A stretch of 64,000 nt of DNA from Alphaproteobacteria bacterium (GCA_018820205.1 JAHJOK010000075.1:124001-188000), one strand, 5' to 3'; shown: positions 22,913 to 32,793, numbered from the stretch's first letter. Made by a program: numbers and translations. Notes: generated by a model from the letters alone, not told the origin.

Positions 22913-24229
22913 TCAGGCCGTAGGCGTGACGACCGCGACCGTGTCCTGCTGGGCCGGTTTGGCAGCGACGGGCGCCGGTGCGGGCGCGGGCGTAACGCGG
23001 GCCGGAGCCGGCGTAACGGCCTGAGCGGCTGCGGGGGCCTGAACGACCGGGGCCTGGGCGACGGCGGGCTTGGCGGCGGACGCGGCCGGCGGGACGACTT
23101 CGGTCAGGCCTTCCTGAGCCAGCAGGGCGGTATAGGCGATGGCCTGTCCCGCCTGACGGACGGTGGTGGCCGGATCGACGCCGGCGTAGACCGCGCGCTG
23201 CATCTCGGCGCCCGAGGAGGCCTGGGCGGTGTAGCTGAAGGCGTTCGACGAACCGGCCCGGCCGCCGAAGCGATAGAAGATGTGCGTGCCGACCTGGCTG
23301 ACGCGCTGCATCGAAGTGCGCCAGCGCGGCGAGACGCCGGTCGTGTGGAAGAAGGTCGCATTGCCGACAGAGGCGTAGACCGAACCCGACAGGGCGGCCG
23401 AGGCGACATTGCGCGCCCGGTCCCAGGCGGCGCGGTTGACGCGTCCGCGCATCGAACCATCGCAGGTGAAGCTGAACTGGCACCCGACCCGGCGGCCCGA
23501 CCCCTGATACACGACGCCGCAGACGCTGTTCGGGAAGGCCGAATGCCGGGCGCGATTGAGTACGACCTGGACCACGGCCTGCATGCCGTCACGGCCCTCG
23601 CCACGCGCCTCGTAATAGGCGGCTTGCGTCAGGCATTCGAGATCGCGCGAGGCGTCCAGGGCGTTGTCGATGCGGAACGGACGCGCGGCGACGGCCATGT
23701 TGGTCAGGCTGGCGCGACGCAGGTCGCTGCGGCGGTTATCGGGACGCAATTGCTCCAGCCGGGCGGTCAACAGTTCGGCCTGACGGTCGCGTCGGGCCGA
23801 CCCGGCGACGGTGTAGGGGTCATGGCGACGGGCGATGGTCAGGGCGCTGGCGTCCAGACCGCCGGCGGCGGCGGCCAGGGCTTCTTCGGTGAATCCGGCG
23901 GAGGTGGCGCCGTTCAGACGCTCGGCCTGGGCGCGGACCGTCGTGGCGCGCGCCGTGGTTCCGCCCAGATAGGCGCAACCGATTCCCAGTCCCACAAGGG
24001 CGCCGAACACCGCCGCCGCCTGCACGGGCCGAATCGTGGCCGCACGGTCGGCATGCGAAGACGCACGCGGATGCGAGGAGTGGAACAAAGGCGTCGTCCT
24101 ATTCAGCAGGGCGGAAAGCTGCCCCTTGGTCGTCTGCAGAACCGGGCGAGATAAGGTCTCGCCAGCCGGTTTGCGAATCGGGGGTCGGTGAACAGGTGAC
24201 CGCCGAAGGATGGGCCTTAAGCCATCCAT
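22913..24229 (-). CDS. SleB-family cell wall hydrolase (first paralogue)
   Basis: 438 aa. A basic N-tail, one membrane anchor (about 68-90), a helical linker, then the SleB hydrolase domain (PF07486; about 195-325) with the catalytic-Glu motif CLTQAAYYEARGEG, VVLNRARHSAFPNSVCGVVY, CQFSFTCDG, FHTTGVSPRW and GTHIFYRF. The C-terminus is an Ala/Pro/Val-rich low-complexity tail of about 70 residues. The family cleaves peptidoglycan. The start at 24229 has GAGG nearby, but an internal start before the anchor is possible. A second copy is at 29478. Confidence 0.88.
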   Translation of the reverse strand: MDGLRPILRRSPVHRPPIRKPAGETLSRPVLQTTKGQLSALLNRTTPLFHSSHPRASSHADRAATIRPVQAAAVFGALVGLGIGCAYLGGTTARATTVRAQAERLNGATSAGFTEEALAAAAGGLDASALTIARRHDPYTVAGSARRDRQAELLTARLEQLRPDNRRSDLRRASLTNMAVAARPFRIDNALDASRDLECLTQAAYYEARGEGRDGMQAVVQVVLNRARHSAFPNSVCGVVYQGSGRRVGCQFSFTCDGSMRGRVNRAAWDRARNVASAALSGSVYASVGNATFFHTTGVSPRWRTSMQRVSQVGTHIFYRFGGRAGSSNAFSYTAQASSGAEMQRAVYAGVDPATTVRQAGQAIAYTALLAQEGLTEVVPPAASAAKPAVAQAPVVQAPAAAQAVTPAPARVTPAPAPAPVAAKPAQQDTVAVVTPTA

Positions 24230-24551
24230 TTATGACCTCAATGTGTTTGATTCGCAATATGGCGCCGCAGTGCAGCAATTGTGACAGAACGTAAGGCTGG
24301 GCTGAGATCGGTGGCATACCCCGCGTGATGTGGGCGGACGTCTTCGATGCGAATGCCGTATCGGTTTGCCTTGCTCTGACCGGGCGATGCATAAAATCGC
24401 GTCGGACGTGCTGTTGGGGGTGATGACTATTGTATTCGCGCGCGCCAGGCGGATCTTGTTGACTGTCGCACGAGGCAGGCGGGGAACCGCGGCCCTGTGC
24501 CGGCGTTCAAGCGTCACCTTATCCAGTGAACTGTTTGCACAGGAGGCGCCC
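24230..24551. other. divergent intergenic region, 322 bp
   Basis: It separates the first SleB gene from the small lipoprotein gene. It is less GC-rich than its surroundings and contains one GANTC site (24249-24253) close to the SleB start. Promoters for both genes must lie here, but I cannot name hexamers with confidence. I see no convincing gene or hairpin. Confidence 0.5.
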
Positions 24552-24734
24552 ATGCGCCGCGCCATCGCTCCCTTCGCCCTGACCGTGGCCGCGCTTTCGC
24601 TGGCCGCCTGCGGACAGACGATCGAACAACGCGCCGCCACCGGCGCCGTCGCCGGGGCCGTGATCGCCGGGCCGGTCGGAGCCGCCGTCGGCGGCGCTGC
24701 CGGCACGGCCGTCGGCCACGCCGCCGACGACTGA
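24552..24734 (+). CDS. small glycine-zipper lipoprotein, 60 aa
   Basis: The ATG at 24552 follows AGGAGG (24541-24546). The signal peptide ends at the lipobox LAAC (about residue 20), after which comes GQTIEQRAATGAVAGAVIAGPVGAAV, a Gly/Ala-zipper pattern able to associate with membranes. Such osmotically inducible, OsmB-like lipoproteins are common in the envelope; the exact role is unknown. The frame is open further upstream, but the ribosome binding site and signal peptide decide this start. Confidence 0.8.
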   Translation: MRRAIAPFALTVAALSLAACGQTIEQRAATGAVAGAVIAGPVGAAVGGAAGTAVGHAADD

Positions 24735-24966
24735 TCCATCACCGGGGCTGGCGGTCAGGTCCGCGATCCCCATATTGACGACCGCGCCAGAGTGCGGCTC
24801 CGCGACGACGATCCGCCCAAGATACGGCGCCGTTGGTCGAATAACGGGTTCGCGCGCTTGATTTTCGGCCCCGTTTCGGCTTTGCCGACCGCCGGACGCC
24901 CTGGCGTTCCCGCCCGCGTCGTGAAAGCGACCGGCCAACCCCACCGAAGGACGACCGACCGACCGC

Positions 24967-25329
24967 ATGAGAGATCTGAAACAGACCGGCTTCAGCGACC
25001 GCATCAGCACCCAGCAGGAGGCCAAGAAGGCCTTGCTGGCCAAGTTCAAGCCCAAGGCCGCCGCGCCGGACCCCGAGTTCGACAAGCTGGCCGAAAAGCG
25101 CGCTGCTGAAAAAGAAGCGCAGCGCGAACAGCACGAGGCCGAGAAAGCCGAGGAACGCCGCATCAAGGCCGAGCGCGAGGAAGCGCGTCTCGCGGCCGAG
25201 CGCGACACCGAGGAGGCCAAGGAGGCCGAGAAGCGCGCCGCCCGCAAGGAGCGCAAGCAACTCACCAAGGAAGAGCAGAAGGCCGCCCGCGACGCCCGAT
25301 ACGCCGCCCGCAAGGCGCGCGGCCGCTAA
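24967..25329 (+). CDS. DUF6481-type highly charged coiled-coil protein
   Basis: 120 aa. After a short N-terminus (GFSDRISTQQEAKKALLAKF) the protein is almost all Lys/Glu/Arg/Ala in long helix, ending in a basic ARYAARKARGR tail. The opening pattern fits the DUF6481 family of alphaproteobacteria, from memory. It may bind nucleic acid or ribosomes through its basic end (inference). It is followed by a strong terminator. Confidence 0.8.
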   Translation: MRDLKQTGFSDRISTQQEAKKALLAKFKPKAAAPDPEFDKLAEKRAAEKEAQREQHEAEKAEERRIKAEREEARLAAERDTEEAKEAEKRAARKERKQLTKEEQKAARDARYAARKARGR

Positions 25330-25348
25330 CGAACGGACGAGAGCTTGA

Positions 25349-25376
25349 AGCCTGCCGGGGCGACCCGGCAGGCTTT
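25349..25376. terminator. bidirectional hairpin terminator
   Basis: A perfect 11-bp stem, AGCCTGCCGGG (25349-25359) with CCCGGCAGGCT (25364-25374), closes on a GCGA tetraloop and is followed by TTT. It stands between the converging DUF6481 and hybrid kinase genes and could serve both. Confidence 0.85.
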
Positions 25377-25389
25377 CGCATGTCCGGGG

Positions 25390-28300
25390 TCACGGGGTCC
25401 CTGGCGCCGCCGTCGTGATCAGCAGGTCGCCCAGCGCCTCGCGCAGCTGTTCTCCGGAATAGGGTTTGCGCAGGAACGGCCAAGGCGCGTCGGCCAGCGC
25501 CAGATCGACATCGTCGCCCGCGTATCCCGAGGTCAGCATGATCGACATGGCGGGCCAGCGTTCGGCGCAGGTCCGGGCCAGTTCGACGCCGGTCATCCCG
25601 CCCGGCATGACGATGTCGCTCAGCATCACGTCGAACGACCGATGCTCCAGACGGGCCAGGGCCTCGGGCGCCGTCTCGGCGGTCTCGACCTCAAGGCCCA
25701 TGCCGCGCAACAGGTCCATGGCGATCGCCGCGACCCCGGTGTCGTCCTCGACCAGAAGCAGGGTCTGGCCGGCCTTCATCGCGCCCGGCGTGCGACGCGG
25801 GCCGGCGTTCGGCTCGGCCTGTTCGACCGGGGCGGGTGGAAGATAGACCCGGATTTCCGTGCCCTCGCCGACGCTGGAGGTGATCTTCACGCCCCCGCCG
25901 CTCTGGCGCGCGAACCCGTAGACCTGGCTGAGGCCCAGGCCCGTGCCCTTGCCGACGGCCTTGGTCGTGAAGAAAGGCTCGAACACGCGCCGCATCGTCG
26001 CCTCGTCCATGCCGGCGCCGGTGTCCGATACGGTGACGCAGACATAGTCGGCGGGCGTCAGTTCGACGACCTCGCCCGCCCCGACCGTGCAGGCCAGGGT
26101 CTGGACGGTGACAGTGGCGCCCTCGACGTCGCCGCGTTCGGCCACGGCGTCCCGGGCGTTGACGATCAGATTCAACAGCGCCGCCTCGAACTGGGCCGGG
26201 TCGACGATGACCCGAACGCCGCCGCGCTTCAGCTTCAGCTTGTAGGACACGGCCTCGCCGACGGCGCGGCGGAACAGGGGGTCGCTCTCGCGGATCAGGG
26301 CGTTGATGTCGACGGCTTCGGGCCGCAGGGCCTGGCGACGCGAGAAGGCCAGCAACTGATGGGTCAGCCGCTCGCCGCGACGGGCCGCCGACAGGGCCGC
26401 CTCGCCAAGTTTCTGACGCCGCCCCGCGTCCTCGGGCGATTTCAGGATCAGGTCCAGGGCGCCGATGACCACGGTCAGCAGGTTGTTGAAGTCGTGGGCC
26501 ACGCCGCCGGTCAGGCGGCCGACCGCCTCCATCCGCTGGGCGTGCATCAGGTCCGCCTCGGCCTTGGCCTTTTCCGCCAGGGCGTCGCCGACGCGACCTT
26601 CCAGCAGTTCGTTGATGCGTTTCAGGTCGGTCTCCACCCGACGGGCGTCGGTCACATCGAACGCCACGCCGACGAAGCCGATGACCTCGCCGCCCGGACC
26701 GAGACGGGGACGCGAGAACGACTTCAACCAGCGGTGTTCGCCGCTGTGGTGCAGGTAGCGGGCCTCCAGGGCGAACGGCTGGCCGGTCGCCTCGCCGGCG
26801 AGGGACTCGGCCATCAGCCCCGCCTGGTCATCGGGATGGATGAAGGCGCGCCAGTCGGCGGTGCGCACGCTTTCATAGTCGCCGCCCATATAGTCGACGT
26901 AGGCCTGGTTGACGAAGGCGCGGCTTCGATCCGCCTTGGTTACCCAGATCAGCACCGGGGCGGTGTCGGCGATGTCGCGGAATCGCGCCTCGCTCTCACG
27001 CATCTCGGCCTCGGCGCGGGCGCGTTCGACGTCGGACCATGTGCGATCGGCGACGTCGGCGATCAGGGCGATCTCGTCAGGGGTCCAGACGCGCGGCCGC
27101 ACGGAGTGGACCTGCAGGAAGGCGCGCATCTCCCCGCCGCGGAACAGCGGCACGACGACGAAGGCGGCGACCTGGATCCCGCGATAGGCCGCGACCGCCA
27201 TGGAGGTACGGGGGTCCGTTTCCACATCCTCGACCGAGACGATCTGGCCCTCGAACATCTCGGCCTCGACCTTGCCGCCGAAGGACTCGAGCGGCAGCCG
27301 GCCAGCGACGCTGGGCACGCCCTCGACCCAGTCGGGCCTGACCTCGATTGTCTGGCGGTCTTGTGAAATCTCGCCATAGCCGACCCGGGACGCGCCGACG
27401 AGCCGGCCGAGCACGCTCTGGACGTGGTCCATGATGGCCTGGGGATCTTCCAGTTCGCGCACGCCGTCGGCCATTTCCAGCAGGAAACGCTGGCGACGTT
27501 CCTGAACGGCCAGCGCGTCCAGCGCCTCTCGCGTCTCGGTGACGTCGAACGACATGCCGACATAGCCCTGGAAGGCGCCGTCGCCGCCGAAGCGCGGGTT
27601 GACCGAGACCCGCATCCAGCGCCACACCCCGTCGTGGCGCTGGAACCGGGCTTCGAATGCGTAGGGACTGTGGGTCAGGCGCGCCTCGGTCTGGATCGCG
27701 CCGACCGCGCCCAGATCGTCGGGGTGGACCGAGACCTTCCACGCATGCCCCATGAAGGTCTCGCCGGGACGGCCGTAGAAGGCCACCAGGGCCGCATTGA
27801 CGAACTCGACCTCGGCGTCGGCATTGGTCAACCAGACAGGCGAGGGCGCCGTGTCGGCCATCAGGCGGAACCGCTCCTCACTCTCGCGCAGATCGGATTC
27901 GCCGGCTCTGGCTTCGGTGACGTCGATATTGGCGCCGACCATGCCGATGAACCGTTTCCGACTGTCGAAGCGGAGACCGGCGCGGGTCTGAAGCCGGCGC
28001 CACTGACCATCCGCGCGGCGATAGCGGGCTTCGAGGTCCAGAGGGGTCCTGTCGTTGAAGGCGCTCATGCTGGCGGCGAAGACCGCGTCCCGGTCGTCGG
28101 GATGGACCGCATCCAGCCAGGGCGCGGGGTCATCCATGGACAGCGGCCGATCGCCCCAGAACCGGCGGAACTCGGCGTTGACGTAAATCCGCCCGTTCGC
28201 GTCGGCGGTCCACAGCATGACGGGCGCGACGTCGGAGATATCGCGAAAGCGGGTCTCGGTCTCGTCCGCCAGGGTCTGGATCGCCTCGAGCGTGGAAACG

Positions 28301-28713
28301 GTTCCGTCCAGGCGCGCGACGGTCTTGCGCAGCGACGCCGCGACCAGGGTCGAGAACAGGCCGACGATCACGAAATTGACGGTGGCGACCCGGCCGAGCG
28401 CGGTGGCGATCCCGACGCCCATGGCCCCCGGTCCGGCGATGGCCCAGCCGCCGAACAGGCAGGCTATAACGGCGATCAGACCGGCCACCCGCCCGCCTGC
28501 CAGGGCGGCCAGGATCACGGCCGGCAGGAGGATCATGAAGCCCGTGACTTCGCCGTAGAAGGCGTGGGTCGCCCAGCGTATGGACACTCCGAGAGCGGCG
28601 AAGGCCAGGCCGACCAGGGCGTTCAGCCACCAGGGCCAGTCGTGCGCACGCGCCAGCCGGGCCAGGACGGCGTCCGGCGACAGCATGCGACCCACAGACG
28701 CCTCTTCAGACAA
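25390..28713 (-). CDS. membrane PAS/GAF hybrid sensor histidine kinase
   Basis: 1107 aa. A membrane domain of about four helices (28-130) is followed by PAS domains at about 150-270 and 278-395, a GAF domain (405-570) and a third PAS (575-695). A coiled linker leads to HisKA with His740 (GGVAHDFNNLLTVV), an ATPase domain (NLIVNARDA, DTGAGMD, GTGLGLSQVYGF) and a C-terminal receiver with Asp1033 (VMLSDIVMPGGMTG). The HDFNN box marks the HisKA subfamily common with tandem PAS sensors. The stimulus is unknown; no separate response regulator is adjacent. Confidence 0.95.
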   Translation of the reverse strand: MSEEASVGRMLSPDAVLARLARAHDWPWWLNALVGLAFAALGVSIRWATHAFYGEVTGFMILLPAVILAALAGGRVAGLIAVIACLFGGWAIAGPGAMGVGIATALGRVATVNFVIVGLFSTLVAASLRKTVARLDGTVSTLEAIQTLADETETRFRDISDVAPVMLWTADANGRIYVNAEFRRFWGDRPLSMDDPAPWLDAVHPDDRDAVFAASMSAFNDRTPLDLEARYRRADGQWRRLQTRAGLRFDSRKRFIGMVGANIDVTEARAGESDLRESEERFRLMADTAPSPVWLTNADAEVEFVNAALVAFYGRPGETFMGHAWKVSVHPDDLGAVGAIQTEARLTHSPYAFEARFQRHDGVWRWMRVSVNPRFGGDGAFQGYVGMSFDVTETREALDALAVQERRQRFLLEMADGVRELEDPQAIMDHVQSVLGRLVGASRVGYGEISQDRQTIEVRPDWVEGVPSVAGRLPLESFGGKVEAEMFEGQIVSVEDVETDPRTSMAVAAYRGIQVAAFVVVPLFRGGEMRAFLQVHSVRPRVWTPDEIALIADVADRTWSDVERARAEAEMRESEARFRDIADTAPVLIWVTKADRSRAFVNQAYVDYMGGDYESVRTADWRAFIHPDDQAGLMAESLAGEATGQPFALEARYLHHSGEHRWLKSFSRPRLGPGGEVIGFVGVAFDVTDARRVETDLKRINELLEGRVGDALAEKAKAEADLMHAQRMEAVGRLTGGVAHDFNNLLTVVIGALDLILKSPEDAGRRQKLGEAALSAARRGERLTHQLLAFSRRQALRPEAVDINALIRESDPLFRRAVGEAVSYKLKLKRGGVRVIVDPAQFEAALLNLIVNARDAVAERGDVEGATVTVQTLACTVGAGEVVELTPADYVCVTVSDTGAGMDEATMRRVFEPFFTTKAVGKGTGLGLSQVYGFARQSGGGVKITSSVGEGTEIRVYLPPAPVEQAEPNAGPRRTPGAMKAGQTLLLVEDDTGVAAIAMDLLRGMGLEVETAETAPEALARLEHRSFDVMLSDIVMPGGMTGVELARTCAERWPAMSIMLTSGYAGDDVDLALADAPWPFLRKPYSGEQLREALGDLLITTAAPGTP

Positions 28714-28874
28714 TCAAACCCCCGGTTCGCGCGCGCGCGATCTTGCGGCAACGCTTCGACGATCCGGACGTTCCCATCGCCGTCCACGCCTCCGATAGGG
28801 GCGCCGACCTTGGCGGGCGGGCGTCGGGCGCCTAACTGCTCTTCGATAGAGAATCTTTCGCCACAGGAGCAAGC

Positions 28875-29354
28875 ATGACCGCAACGATCCATACCGGCCT
28901 GACCAAGGCCGAGCGCAGCGACGTGGCGCAGGAACTCAGCAAGGTTCTGGCCGACAGCTTCGCCGTCTATCTGAAGACCCACGGCTATCACTGGAACGTT
29001 CGCGGGCCGGAATTCTTCACCCTGCACACTCTGCTGGAACAGCAGTACCGCGAGATCTGGGCCGCGCTGGACGAGATCGCGGAACGGATCCGGGCCCTGG
29101 GCGAGTTCGCGCCCCAGGCCCAGTCCACCTTCGCCAATCTGACCTCGATCAAGGACGGCGATCCCGACAAGGACGCGCCGGCGATGCTGAACGAGTTGAT
29201 GAAGGACCACGAGACCCTGATCGCCACCTGCCGCGCGGCCCTCAGCGTGGCTGACGACGACGGTGACGACGTCTCGGTCGACCTGTTGACCCAGCGGCTG
29301 GCGGCGCACGAGAAATTCGCCTGGATGCTGCGTTCGACCCTGGGCGGCCGTTGA
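28875..29354 (+). CDS. dps: Dps family DNA-protection ferritin
   Basis: 159 aa four-helix bundle. The ferroxidase pattern HGYHWNVRGPEFFTLHTLLEQQY plus WAALDEIAERIRALG matches Dps, which oxidises Fe(II) with peroxide, stores iron and coats DNA in stress. The ATG follows AGGAGCAAGC (28865-28874). Its upstream region is shared with the divergent hybrid kinase. No regulator site was identified. Confidence 0.95.
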   Translation: MTATIHTGLTKAERSDVAQELSKVLADSFAVYLKTHGYHWNVRGPEFFTLHTLLEQQYREIWAALDEIAERIRALGEFAPQAQSTFANLTSIKDGDPDKDAPAMLNELMKDHETLIATCRAALSVADDDGDDVSVDLLTQRLAAHEKFAWMLRSTLGGR

Positions 29355-29477
29355 TCTCGAGCGGACGTTGACTTCGGACGCAGGCTGACCGAACCGTAAT
29401 CCGTGGCCTGAAAAGCGCCGTGTTGAAGGGCCATAATCCCCGATCCTCGGCGTCCAGGCGCCCAATTCTCGAGATCC

Positions 29478-30686
29478 ATGCCGCTTTCGTTCGCCTCATC
29501 CATCGACTGGAGCCGGGTCAAGACCCGGGTCCGCCGCTATGCGGCCGCCGCGCCGGCGGCGGTGGCGGCGCTGGGCGTGGCCATGGCGGCCAGTTCGACA
29601 GTTCGGCCCGCGATCGATCGCACCGCCGAGGCGGTTGCGCGGGTGACCCAGGGCGACCTGTCGTCGCGCGGACTTTCGGCTCTCAGCGCGCAGATGGACC
29701 CCGCGCAGTTGGCGCTGGCGATCCGCTTCGACCCGAACGATCGTCAGTTGACGCCCCTGGGTCTGACCCCGGGGTGGGAGAGCCTGACCCTTGCGGGTCG
29801 GCCGACGCTGGAACTGGGCGCCAACGGTCTGGACGCCCAGAAGCGGAACGCCGCCATGCCGGCTCTTCTGGGCGCGCTGCGGCCCGCCCTGCCGTTCGTG
29901 CTGAACGCGGCCACGCCCGCCGACCGGACCCGCGCCCTGCGATGCCTGACCCAGGGCGTCTATTACGAGGCGGCGCTGGAGACCGCCGAGGGGCAGGAGG
30001 CCGTCGCCCAGGTCATTCTGAATCGCGTGCGCGATCCCAACTACGCCAACAGCGTCTGCGGCGTCGTGTTCGAGGGCGCCGAGCGTTCGACCGGCTGCCA
30101 GTTCAGCTTCACCTGCGACGGCGCCCTGTCTCAGGCGCCGGTCGGCTGGGCCTGGGAACGGGCGCGGACCGTGGCCGAACGCGCGCTGTCGGGCCATGTC
30201 GCGGCCGCGGTCGGGACGGCGACCCACTATCACGCCGACTATGTGCATCCCTGGTGGTCGCCGACCCTGGCCAAGATCACCCAGATCGGGACGCATATCT
30301 TCTATCGCTGGAAGGGGATGGCCGGCGAAACCGCCGCCTTCCGCCAGGCCTATGCGACGCGTGAACCCGTGATCGACGAGGCGCGGTTCTCGCGCCCCCG
30401 GGTGATCCGGGCCGCGATCGACGAGACGTCCGCCGACGACGCGCTGATGCTGGCGGACGGCGGCACGGCGATGCGCACGGTCGAGATCGACGGACAGACG
30501 CGGGTGGTCGGCATCACCAGTCTGGGCGGACGCCGTCAGGCGACGCCCGAGGACATCGCCGCGATCAATGCGCGGCTGAAGGCCTTCGAGGCTCCGACGA
30601 TCACGCCCTCCGCCCCCACTATCGCCGCCGCGCCCGAAGGCGTGGTTTCGATGGACGTCGAAGAGATCGGTCGCCCGACCGGTTAA
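29478..30686 (+). CDS. SleB-family cell wall hydrolase (second paralogue)
   Basis: 402 aa. A membrane anchor or signal (about 15-40) precedes a linker, then the SleB domain (about 145-300): RCLTQGVYYEAALETAEG, VILNRVRDPNYANSVCGVVF, TGCQFSFTCDGALSQ, HYHADYVHPWW and GTHIFYRW. It shares the domain order and key motifs of the protein at 22913-24229 but differs in the C-terminal region, which is acidic rather than Ala/Pro. Peptidoglycan cleavage is the inferred role. It precedes the HWE kinase by 75 bases and may be its upstream operon partner. Confidence 0.9.
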   Translation: MPLSFASSIDWSRVKTRVRRYAAAAPAAVAALGVAMAASSTVRPAIDRTAEAVARVTQGDLSSRGLSALSAQMDPAQLALAIRFDPNDRQLTPLGLTPGWESLTLAGRPTLELGANGLDAQKRNAAMPALLGALRPALPFVLNAATPADRTRALRCLTQGVYYEAALETAEGQEAVAQVILNRVRDPNYANSVCGVVFEGAERSTGCQFSFTCDGALSQAPVGWAWERARTVAERALSGHVAAAVGTATHYHADYVHPWWSPTLAKITQIGTHIFYRWKGMAGETAAFRQAYATREPVIDEARFSRPRVIRAAIDETSADDALMLADGGTAMRTVEIDGQTRVVGITSLGGRRQATPEDIAAINARLKAFEAPTITPSAPTIAAAPEGVVSMDVEEIGRPTG

Positions 30687-30761
30687 CCGATTGCAACGCC
30701 CGAGCTTTCACCGCATTTACTTGAGCTATGGCGCGGAGCGCGCGCCCGGCAAGGCGACTGC

Positions 30762-32330
30762 GTGAGCGACGGAAGACCCGAAATCAAGGACGGCTGGAAC
30801 GAGGCGGAGCGGCTGGAGGCGCTGCGCGCCTACGGAATCCTGCACACCGCGCCCGAGGCGGCGTTCGACGATGTGGTCGGTCTGGCCGCGCGACTGTGCG
30901 ACGCGCCCACCGCCCTGATCAGTCTGGTCGATAGCGAGTTCCAATGGTTCAAGGCCAAGGTCGGACTGGACGCCTGCGAGACCGGACGAGACGTCTCGTT
31001 CTGCGATCATGCGATGCGCGAGCCCCGCCTGATGATCGTGCCCGATGCGAAGCAGGATCCCCGCTTCGCCGACAACGCCCTGGTGACCGGTGACCTCGGC
31101 ATCCGTTTCTACGCCGGCGCGCCGCTGGTGTCGGCGAAAGGCCTGCCCCTGGGGGCGTTGTGCGTGATCGACTACCAGCCCCGGCCCGATGGGCTGACCG
31201 AGCTTCAGGCCCAGTCCCTTTCGGTTCTGGCCGCGCAGGTCGTGAACCAGCTGGAGCTGAGACTGGCGTTGAACCAGGGGCGCCACGACGCCGCCGGTCT
31301 GGCTGTCACGCAAACCGCGCTTTCCGAAAGCGAGGCCAAATTCGTCGCCATCGCCGATTCCATGCCCCAGATGGTGTGGTCCACCCTGCCGGACGGCTTC
31401 CACGACTACTACAACGCTCGCTGGTACGAATTCACCGGCGTGCCGAAAGGCTCGACCGACGGCGAGGGCTGGAACGACATGTTTCACCCGGAGGATCAGG
31501 CGCGCGCCTTCGCGACCTGGCGGCGCTCGCTGGAGACCGGCGAACCCTATGAGATCGAATACAGGCTGAGGCGCGCCGACGGCGTCTATCGCTGGACCCT
31601 GGGGCGGGCAAACCCGATCCGGAACGATGCGGGCGAAGTCGTGCGCTGGTTCGGCACCTGCACCGACATCGACGACCTGAAGCGCACCGAGGTCGGCAAG
31701 GACCTGCTCAGCCAGGAGCTGAGCCACCGGATCAAGAACATCTTCGCCGTGGTCTCGGCCCTGATCGGCCTGTCCGCACGCGAACATCCCCAGGCCAAGC
31801 CTTTCGCCGCCTCGGTGCGCGACCGGATCAACGCCCTGGCCCGCGCCCACGAGTTCGTGCGGCCGCATTCGGAAGTGTCTCAGCCCATCATCGGCAACAC
31901 GACCCTGCATGCCTTCCTGGGCGACCTGTTCGGCGCCTATCTCGATAAGAAAGGCAATCCGCGCGTGATCATCGAGGGCGACGACGCGACGTTCGACGAT
32001 CAGGCGGCCACCTCTGTCGCCCTGCTGTTTCACGAGCTGGCGACCAACGCCGCCAAATACGGCGCCCTGTCCGTGGCGGAGGGAAATGTACTGTTGCGTA
32101 CACGCAACGAGGACGACCGATTCATCCTGGTCTGGACGGAACAGGGCGGCCCGCCAGTGAAGGGCAAGCCCACAAGGCAAGGATTCGGCTCAGCTTTGTC
32201 GGCCCTGTCGGTCGAGGGGCAATTGGGCGGAAGACTGGAACGAAGATGGGAGCCGGGGGGTTTGGTTCTCGAGGCGGATCTTCCGGCGACGGCGCTCTCC
32301 AGACGGCGAGCGGCGCTCAAACAGACGTGA
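30762..32330 (+). CDS. GAF-PAS HWE-family sensor histidine kinase
   Basis: 522 aa, soluble. A GAF domain (about 15-175, EFQWFKAKVGLDA, PLVSAKGLPLGALCVID), a PAS domain (about 190-310, MPQMVWSTLPDGFHDYYNARWYEF) and an HWE kinase with phospho-acceptor His322 in LSQELSHRIKNIFAVVSAL. Ser/Ala-rich helices and the ATPase motif HELATNAAKYGALS complete it. The GTG start at 30762 suits the domain boundary. HWE kinases are typical of alphaproteobacteria and often feed general-stress or light pathways. The next two genes, a receiver protein and a BLUF protein, form a probable signalling operon with it. Confidence 0.94.
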   Translation: MSDGRPEIKDGWNEAERLEALRAYGILHTAPEAAFDDVVGLAARLCDAPTALISLVDSEFQWFKAKVGLDACETGRDVSFCDHAMREPRLMIVPDAKQDPRFADNALVTGDLGIRFYAGAPLVSAKGLPLGALCVIDYQPRPDGLTELQAQSLSVLAAQVVNQLELRLALNQGRHDAAGLAVTQTALSESEAKFVAIADSMPQMVWSTLPDGFHDYYNARWYEFTGVPKGSTDGEGWNDMFHPEDQARAFATWRRSLETGEPYEIEYRLRRADGVYRWTLGRANPIRNDAGEVVRWFGTCTDIDDLKRTEVGKDLLSQELSHRIKNIFAVVSALIGLSAREHPQAKPFAASVRDRINALARAHEFVRPHSEVSQPIIGNTTLHAFLGDLFGAYLDKKGNPRVIIEGDDATFDDQAATSVALLFHELATNAAKYGALSVAEGNVLLRTRNEDDRFILVWTEQGGPPVKGKPTRQGFGSALSALSVEGQLGGRLERRWEPGGLVLEADLPATALSRRRAALKQT

Positions 32331-32385
32331 AACCTTTTTCGCCTATCCACGTTTGGACAGGCCCCACAGTTGGCATTGCAAGGTT

Positions 32386-32793
32386 ATGACGGCGCGTATC
32401 CTGATCATTGAAGACGAGGCGCTGGTCGCGATGGAACTCCGCTTCGTGCTGGAGGACCTGGGACATGACGTCGTCGCGACCGTGGCGGACGCAAAATCCG
32501 CGCGCGATGTCGCCGCGGAGACGGACATCGATCTGGCGCTGGTCGACATCCACCTGTCCGACGGTCCGACCGGGATCGAACTGGGCCGGGAACTGGGCCA
32601 GGGGATGGGCGTGACCGTCGTTTTCATGACCGCAAACCCCGGCATGGTCCGGGACGGCGTGGCCGGGACGATCGGGGTGCTGTGCAAGCCCACCGACGAA
32701 CGCGCGGTCCAGACCGCAGTGGACTACGCACTGGGACGCCGCGCGGGTCGGCCCGTCGAATACGCGCCGCCCGAACTGCAGCTGTTCGGCTGA
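32386..32793 (+). CDS. single-domain response regulator
   Basis: 135 aa consisting of one receiver: IEDE at 8-11, phospho-acceptor Asp54 (LALVDIHLSDGP), the conserved Thr in VFMTANPG and Lys in VLCKP. There is no output domain, so it probably acts as a phosphate shuttle or sink for the HWE kinase 55 bases upstream. I use ATG 32386 because the receiver begins directly there; the longer frame would need a TTG at 32353. It stops 2 bases before the BLUF gene. Confidence 0.92.
   Translation: MTARILIIEDEALVAMELRFVLEDLGHDVVATVADAKSARDVAAETDIDLALVDIHLSDGPTGIELGRELGQGMGVTVVFMTANPGMVRDGVAGTIGVLCKPTDERAVQTAVDYALGRRAGRPVEYAPPELQLFG

Noticed and set aside
24218..24235. TTAA near an AT-rich stretch upstream of the first SleB gene, considered as a CtrA box
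   Set aside because: The second half at N7 is ATTT, not TTAA, so the site does not match the consensus.
24330..24551. In-frame extension upstream of the small lipoprotein
   Set aside because: The AGGAGG site and lipoprotein signal fix the start at 24552; the extension has no sensible composition.
25345..27366. 673-codon open frame on the plus strand
   Set aside because: Antisense to the PAS/GAF kinase with intact motifs; only shadow coding.
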